Assembly (NCBI GenBank): GCA_003157225.1
Contig: PMIZ01000478.1
Coordinates: forward strand, 1-8,938
Source of the DNA: Actinomycetota bacterium
GTDB taxonomy: Bacteria > Actinomycetota > Thermoleophilia > RBG-16-64-13
Reading direction: 5' to 3'
Length of the DNA stretch: 8,938 nucleotides
The translations under genes were made by a program, and so were the position numbers. A model generated the notes under the pieces. It saw only the letters and a program-made list of their open reading frames with translations. It was not told the DNA's origin and ran no database searches. This document shows positions 6,190-8,938 of the stretch, piece after piece; the stretch's first letter is position 1; each line of letters begins with the position of its first letter.

Positions 6190-6677
6190 GTCGTTGCTCC
6201 CTCGTCCATTGGTCCGTCGATCTTCGCAGTACGCCCTTGAATGCTAGGGTCGCCGGTTTGCCTTCATCCTTGCGAACTTCCTTATGCTGCGCTCCGGGAA
6301 ACAGCGAATTCCTCCGGAGTCTGATATCCGAGAGCTACGCAGATGCTCCGCATTGTATTGTATTCGACCCGCCAGGCTTCAAGGACCACCCTGGCATGGT
6401 CGATACTCCAGAACTCGGTGGTGTTCAGGCACTCGTCGCGCGGGGCGAGAGACTCCGCCGTCTCAGCCAATCTGAAAGTGGCTCTTGGCCGGGGATACCG
6501 TTGACACCACCAAGGAAAGTTGAAGCGGCCCTCGGTGCTGCGGAATCAAGTTGCCGGATCGCTAACTGAGCGGTATCAGCAACCTGAAGCGGCCTCCTTT
6601 CTCGGCCTCTGCCAAAGTTCAAGGACCCAACGGGACCGAAGGCCTCGGGCAGAACTCGCACCTCAAACCGCGCTTAC
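6190..6677. other. Gene-poor region between MarR 2 and bicupin 2
   Basis: Apart from the IS3-type transposase scrap, this 488-base stretch holds no gene I can support. Two imperfect direct repeats with TGAAGCGGCC occur near 6520 and 6583. No intrinsic terminator was found after the bicupin 2 stop. The region upstream of MarR 2 (6190-6280) must contain its promoter, but no consensus boxes are obvious. Confidence 0.5.
6282..6470 (-). pseudogene. C-terminal remnant of an IS3-family transposase (OrfB)
   Basis: The minus-strand frame contains RDECLNTTEFWSIDHARVV, then LEAWRVEYNTM and LGYQTPEEFA. This is the end of the integrase domain of IS3-family OrfB proteins, whose usual pattern is RDE.LN...F..L..AR..IE.WR.EYN..RPHSSLGY.TP.EFA. 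The RPHSSLGY block is damaged: it reads RSICVALGY, consistent with small compensating insertions or deletions. Similarity begins only at about 6440, so roughly 50 codons remain of a protein of about 270-300 residues. The DDE Glu region may be partly included, but the two Asp residues are gone. It cannot be active. No inverted-repeat end was identified. Confidence 0.7.
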
Positions 6678-7733
6678 CTACTTCTTCTCGGCCGGGTAGG
6701 GCCACACCCAATCATCGATGGAAGTCGGCGGCACGTAGTCCTGGGCTCCGGGCGTAATCATGATGTCGCCCTGCCACTCATCGCCAAACTGCACTTTGTC
6801 GACGGGCGCCGCCCTGTAGTAGTGATCCATCTCGGGTCCAACCACCCACATGATGTGGAGGAATGGCTGGTTCACGACCCTGATCTCATCACCCAGGTGC
6901 GGGATCCCCGGGACATAGTGGACAACGCCAGATGTCCTCAGAGTATGACGCTCGCGCTCTTTGCCGAAGAAGACGTCTATATCGGCGTCGAAGTCCTCGA
7001 TGTCCAGAGGGTTGCCGCCCAGGTACATGCTCACTTGGTGTGACCTGCGGTGCGCATGAAAGGCCTCGAGATAGCAGTAGTCTCGATGGAACGTTGCCAT
7101 GCTGGCCCAACTCGCCTTAGCCGGGATGCCGAGGTCGGCACCCCAGAGCAGATAAGTGAGGCCCGTGCCGAGCGCCATGCGGCCGTAGCGGAAGGGAATG
7201 TCCGGCGGATGGATGGCTACCACGTCCGGCGGCATGTCGGCACCACTATGCACGACATCAAGGAGCGAACCCTTGTCTTTGAGAAAATCAATCACGTAGT
7301 CCGAATCGTCGGGAGCTTCCCAGGAAGTGGAGAGCTCCGGCTGGAGGGACCAGTCAAGAAGAGCGAAGGGCTTCTTTACGTTCTTCACGGTGACCGGTCC
7401 GTGCCAGAGTCCCTTGGGCAGGTAGACGAGGGTCGGCTTGTTGATCACGAACTTCTTGCCCTTAGGCCCCAAGGCCAGCTCGCACTCAGCCTCAAACTCG
7501 GCTCCGTCATTCACATTGGCTGAGCTGAAAAGCAAGAATTGGTCGCGCTCGGCGTCGAGCTCAGGCTCCTGGTCCATGGTGAGAGGACTGGTGATACAGC
7601 TCCACTCGGCCTCGATGGCGTTGCCGCCGCCGGGGCAACCGTGGTAGTAAGCGGTGGGGCAAGTGATTTCTTTGTACTTGCTCTCCCAGATAATCTCTCT
7701 AGATACGTACTTGCCGTACTTGGAATGAGCCAT
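6678..7733 (-). CDS. Two-domain cupin-like protein of unknown function (bicupin 2)
   Basis: The 351-residue product is homologous over its whole length to bicupin 1. Shared blocks include YGKYVSREII near the start, EWSCITSPLTMDQEPE (43-58), ERDQFLLFS (62-70), LVYLPKGLWHGPVTVKNV (102-119) and, in the C-terminal cupin, FHAHRRSHQ (His226, His228), MYLGGNPLDIEDFDADI and VPGIPH ending in His279. The Glu of the cupin metal site is replaced by Gln233, and a His precedes it. It also has a longer acidic/aromatic tail (DDWVWPYPAEKK). The ATG at 7733 follows AGGAG by 5 bases. Upstream, a palindrome and a direct repeat may be an operator. The solute-binding protein gene lies upstream on the same strand, 262 bases away. 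No signal peptide is seen. Function unknown; a metal-binding enzyme or ligand-binding protein is possible. Confidence 0.82.
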   Translation of the reverse strand: MAHSKYGKYVSREIIWESKYKEITCPTAYYHGCPGGGNAIEAEWSCITSPLTMDQEPELDAERDQFLLFSSANVNDGAEFEAECELALGPKGKKFVINKPTLVYLPKGLWHGPVTVKNVKKPFALLDWSLQPELSTSWEAPDDSDYVIDFLKDKGSLLDVVHSGADMPPDVVAIHPPDIPFRYGRMALGTGLTYLLWGADLGIPAKASWASMATFHRDYCYLEAFHAHRRSHQVSMYLGGNPLDIEDFDADIDVFFGKERERHTLRTSGVVHYVPGIPHLGDEIRVVNQPFLHIMWVVGPEMDHYYRAAPVDKVQFGDEWQGDIMITPGAQDYVPPTSIDDWVWPYPAEKK

Positions 7734-7786
7734 GGTTTCTCCTGTTTGTCATGGTGTGTTGGTCGAGATTCCACTTGACCACGTCG

Positions 7787-7818
7787 GCCAATGTAGGACT
7801 CCGCCAGCCAATGTTGGC
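7787..7818 (-). promoter_or_regulatory. Operator-like repeats upstream of bicupin 2
   Basis: GCCAATGTTGGC at 7807-7818 is a palindrome (GCCAA/TTGGC arms, two central bases). A half-conserved copy, GCCAATGTAGG, starts exactly 20 bases earlier at 7787. The pair lies 54-85 bases upstream of the bicupin 2 ATG, where a promoter is expected. Palindromes of this size are usual binding sites for MarR-type dimers, and two such genes are close by, but the link is inference. Confidence 0.4.
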
Positions 7819-7909
7819 CAGTCGCACCGCCTGCCGTCGTGGAAGCTTCGCCTCCACAGAGGAAAGGGGGCATCCCCCGAGGGAGCCTGTAGAGCGACCG
7901 GAGGGGATG

Positions 7910-7975
7910 TCGAGGCAGGCGCCGCACACAGAGCGGCTATCATTGCCCCGCTGTGCGTAGCGGCGCCTGCCTCGA
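7910..7975. repeat. 66-bp palindrome with perfect 16-bp arms
   Basis: TCGAGGCAGGCGCCGC (7910-7925) is the exact reverse complement of 7960-7975. Inside the 34-base centre, CACAG-AG-CGG (7927-7936) can pair with CCGCTGTG (7948-7955) with a two-base bulge, leaving a loop of about 11 bases. It begins 20 bases after the solute-binding gene stop on the minus strand. There is no T-run on either side, so it is not a standard intrinsic terminator. It could protect the mRNA 3' end, attenuate transcription into bicupin 2, or be a small mobile palindromic element. Confidence 0.75.
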
Positions 7976-7995
7976 ACAAGGTCAACGCAGTTCCT

Positions 7996-8937
7996 TTATT
8001 TGTTCAGCCAAGCTGTCTGGAGGGAAGAGAACGCGGGCAAGCCTCTGTGCCCAAAATCGGCAACCACATAGGGCTGTTCGACTCGGCCACCCCCAATTTC
8101 ATAGAGTGGGATTAGGAGAGCGCTCTTGGTCAGGATGTCCGTGGTCGCACGGATGAGGCTGACACCGGGTGCCGGAGCAGAGGTGGCGGCACCGAGCGCC
8201 TGCATGAACTCCGGCGGTTTCTGCCAGTTGTTGCCGAACAGGAACAGGGCGAAGTTGACGCAGCCGAGCCCGGTAGGCCCCTGCGCCGGGTCCGCCACTT
8301 CGAGTAGGGCGTTGTGCCAAGTTCCCTGCGGTCCAACATAGGAGGTCCACTTGCCGGCATCGGCGAACTGGATCTCAGCCTGAATACCTACCTTGGCGAG
8401 ATACTCCTGTTCGGCGAGGGCGATGTCGTGATTGCCCGCCGGCCAGACAATGAGGGTGGTCTTGAAGCCGTTCGGGTACCCGGCTTGGGCCAGCAGCTGT
8501 TTCGCTTTCGCGGGATCGTAGGTGCGGCCAAGAGCATAATTGGCATCATATGCGGTGGAGTCGCGCGGCGGGATCTGGTTGGGCGGCTGGAGGTATCCGT
8601 AGCCGTACTTCTGAGCGATGGCGGCGCGGTCGACTGCGTACTCCGCCGCCTCCCTCACCTCTAGTTTTGACCACGGGGAGTCCGCGTGAGCGCTATCCGG
8701 CACCCAAACCTCGTTGGCGTCGTAAGTAGGGTGGGTGCGCCATCCCAAATTCTGGTAGTCCGCCATCTGCTTACCCGGAGAGATACTGTAGATTACGTCG
8801 AGTTCCCCCGTCTTGGCCATCATCAGCGTGGTCGCGGGGTCAGCCGTGAAGGTGTAGTCCAATTCGTCGAGGTACGGCAGCTTGTTGCCCTGTGCATCCT
8901 TGCCCCAGTAGTCTGGGTTCTTCACCAGCTTCATACT
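7996..8937 (-). CDS. ABC transporter solute-binding protein, family 5 (peptide/nickel type), 5' end outside window
   Basis: This is the extracytoplasmic receptor of a peptide/nickel/opine-type importer. About 313 C-terminal residues are visible of roughly 530-600; the signal peptide and N-terminal lobe lie beyond the right edge. The visible start KLVKNPDYWGKDAQGNKLPYL and the following LDELDYTFTADPATTLMMAKTGELDV are the hallmark central segment of SBP_bac_5 proteins. They are followed by REAAEYAVDRAAIAQKYGYG, the conserved helix before the hinge, and by YDPAKAKQLLAQAGYPNGF, also diagnostic. The C-terminus ends in SLQTAWLNK. The apparent ATG at 8934 is internal, not a true start. It is not next to the ATPase at the other edge and is on the opposite strand, so they may belong to different transporters. 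The substrate cannot be predicted. Confidence 0.93.
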   Translation of the reverse strand, partial: SMKLVKNPDYWGKDAQGNKLPYLDELDYTFTADPATTLMMAKTGELDVIYSISPGKQMADYQNLGWRTHPTYDANEVWVPDSAHADSPWSKLEVREAAEYAVDRAAIAQKYGYGYLQPPNQIPPRDSTAYDANYALGRTYDPAKAKQLLAQAGYPNGFKTTLIVWPAGNHDIALAEQEYLAKVGIQAEIQFADAGKWTSYVGPQGTWHNALLEVADPAQGPTGLGCVNFALFLFGNNWQKPPEFMQALGAATSAPAPGVSLIRATTDILTKSALLIPLYEIGGGRVEQPYVVADFGHRGLPAFSSLQTAWLNK

Positions 8938-8938
8938 C

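Larger units (their letters stand above)
7734..7995. other. Structured intergenic region between solute-binding protein gene and bicupin 2
   Basis: No gene is supported in these 262 bases. Apart from the palindromes listed separately, it holds a GGGGG-CAT-CCCCC hairpin (7866-7878; on the minus strand followed only by TTTCC) and an imperfect hairpin GTGGAAG-CTTCG-CCTCCAC just downstream of 7839. On the minus strand the order is: solute-binding gene stop, large palindrome, two small hairpins, operator-like repeats, ribosome-binding site, bicupin 2. Confidence 0.6.

Overview
A GC-rich bacterial window (no taxon-defining gene) in which two fragments of oligopeptide-type ABC transport systems sit at the edges, two paralogous bicupin genes of unknown function lie inside them, and the middle is occupied by mobile-element debris and two MarR-type regulators. 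Genes are densely packed, with Shine-Dalgarno sites and GTG/TTG starts. The only taxonomic hint is a short tRNA 3' end that resembles actinobacterial initiator tRNA, which is too little to name a lineage.

Layout. (1) Positions 1-2271, + strand: the C-terminal two thirds of an OppF/DppF-like ATPase, then a flavoprotein of the fumarate reductase/ketosteroid dehydrogenase type that stops after its FAD-binding N-terminus, then bicupin 1, which overlaps the flavoprotein stop by one base. This looks like one operon. (2) 2272-2396: a short stretch identical in form to a tRNA 3' end (CCA included), followed directly by a strong intrinsic terminator. (3) 2397-4808, + strand: an IS21-family element with istA and istB and four 23-bp terminal repeats at its right end. 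It has no visible left end, and istA lacks its first codons. (4) 4809-5063: nothing recognised. (5) 5064-6189, - strand: two MarR-family regulators in tandem. (6) 6190-6677: no intact gene, but a C-terminal scrap of an IS3-family transposase. (7) 6678-7733, - strand: bicupin 2, a clear paralogue of bicupin 1. (8) 7734-7995: an intergenic region rich in inverted repeats, including a 66-bp palindrome and an operator-like palindrome upstream of bicupin 2. (9) 7996 to the right edge, - strand: the C-terminal part of a family 5 (peptide/nickel type) extracellular solute-binding protein.

Interpretation. Transporter pieces, a flavin oxidoreductase, cupins and MarR regulators together suggest a locus for uptake and oxidative or reductive processing of a small organic compound, controlled by ligand-responsive repressors. 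That is inference; no substrate can be read from the sequence. The two cupin/transporter arms look like duplicated or convergently recruited copies, now separated by IS elements. The truncated flavoprotein, truncated IS21, orphan tRNA end and IS3 scrap all show that this stretch has been rearranged.
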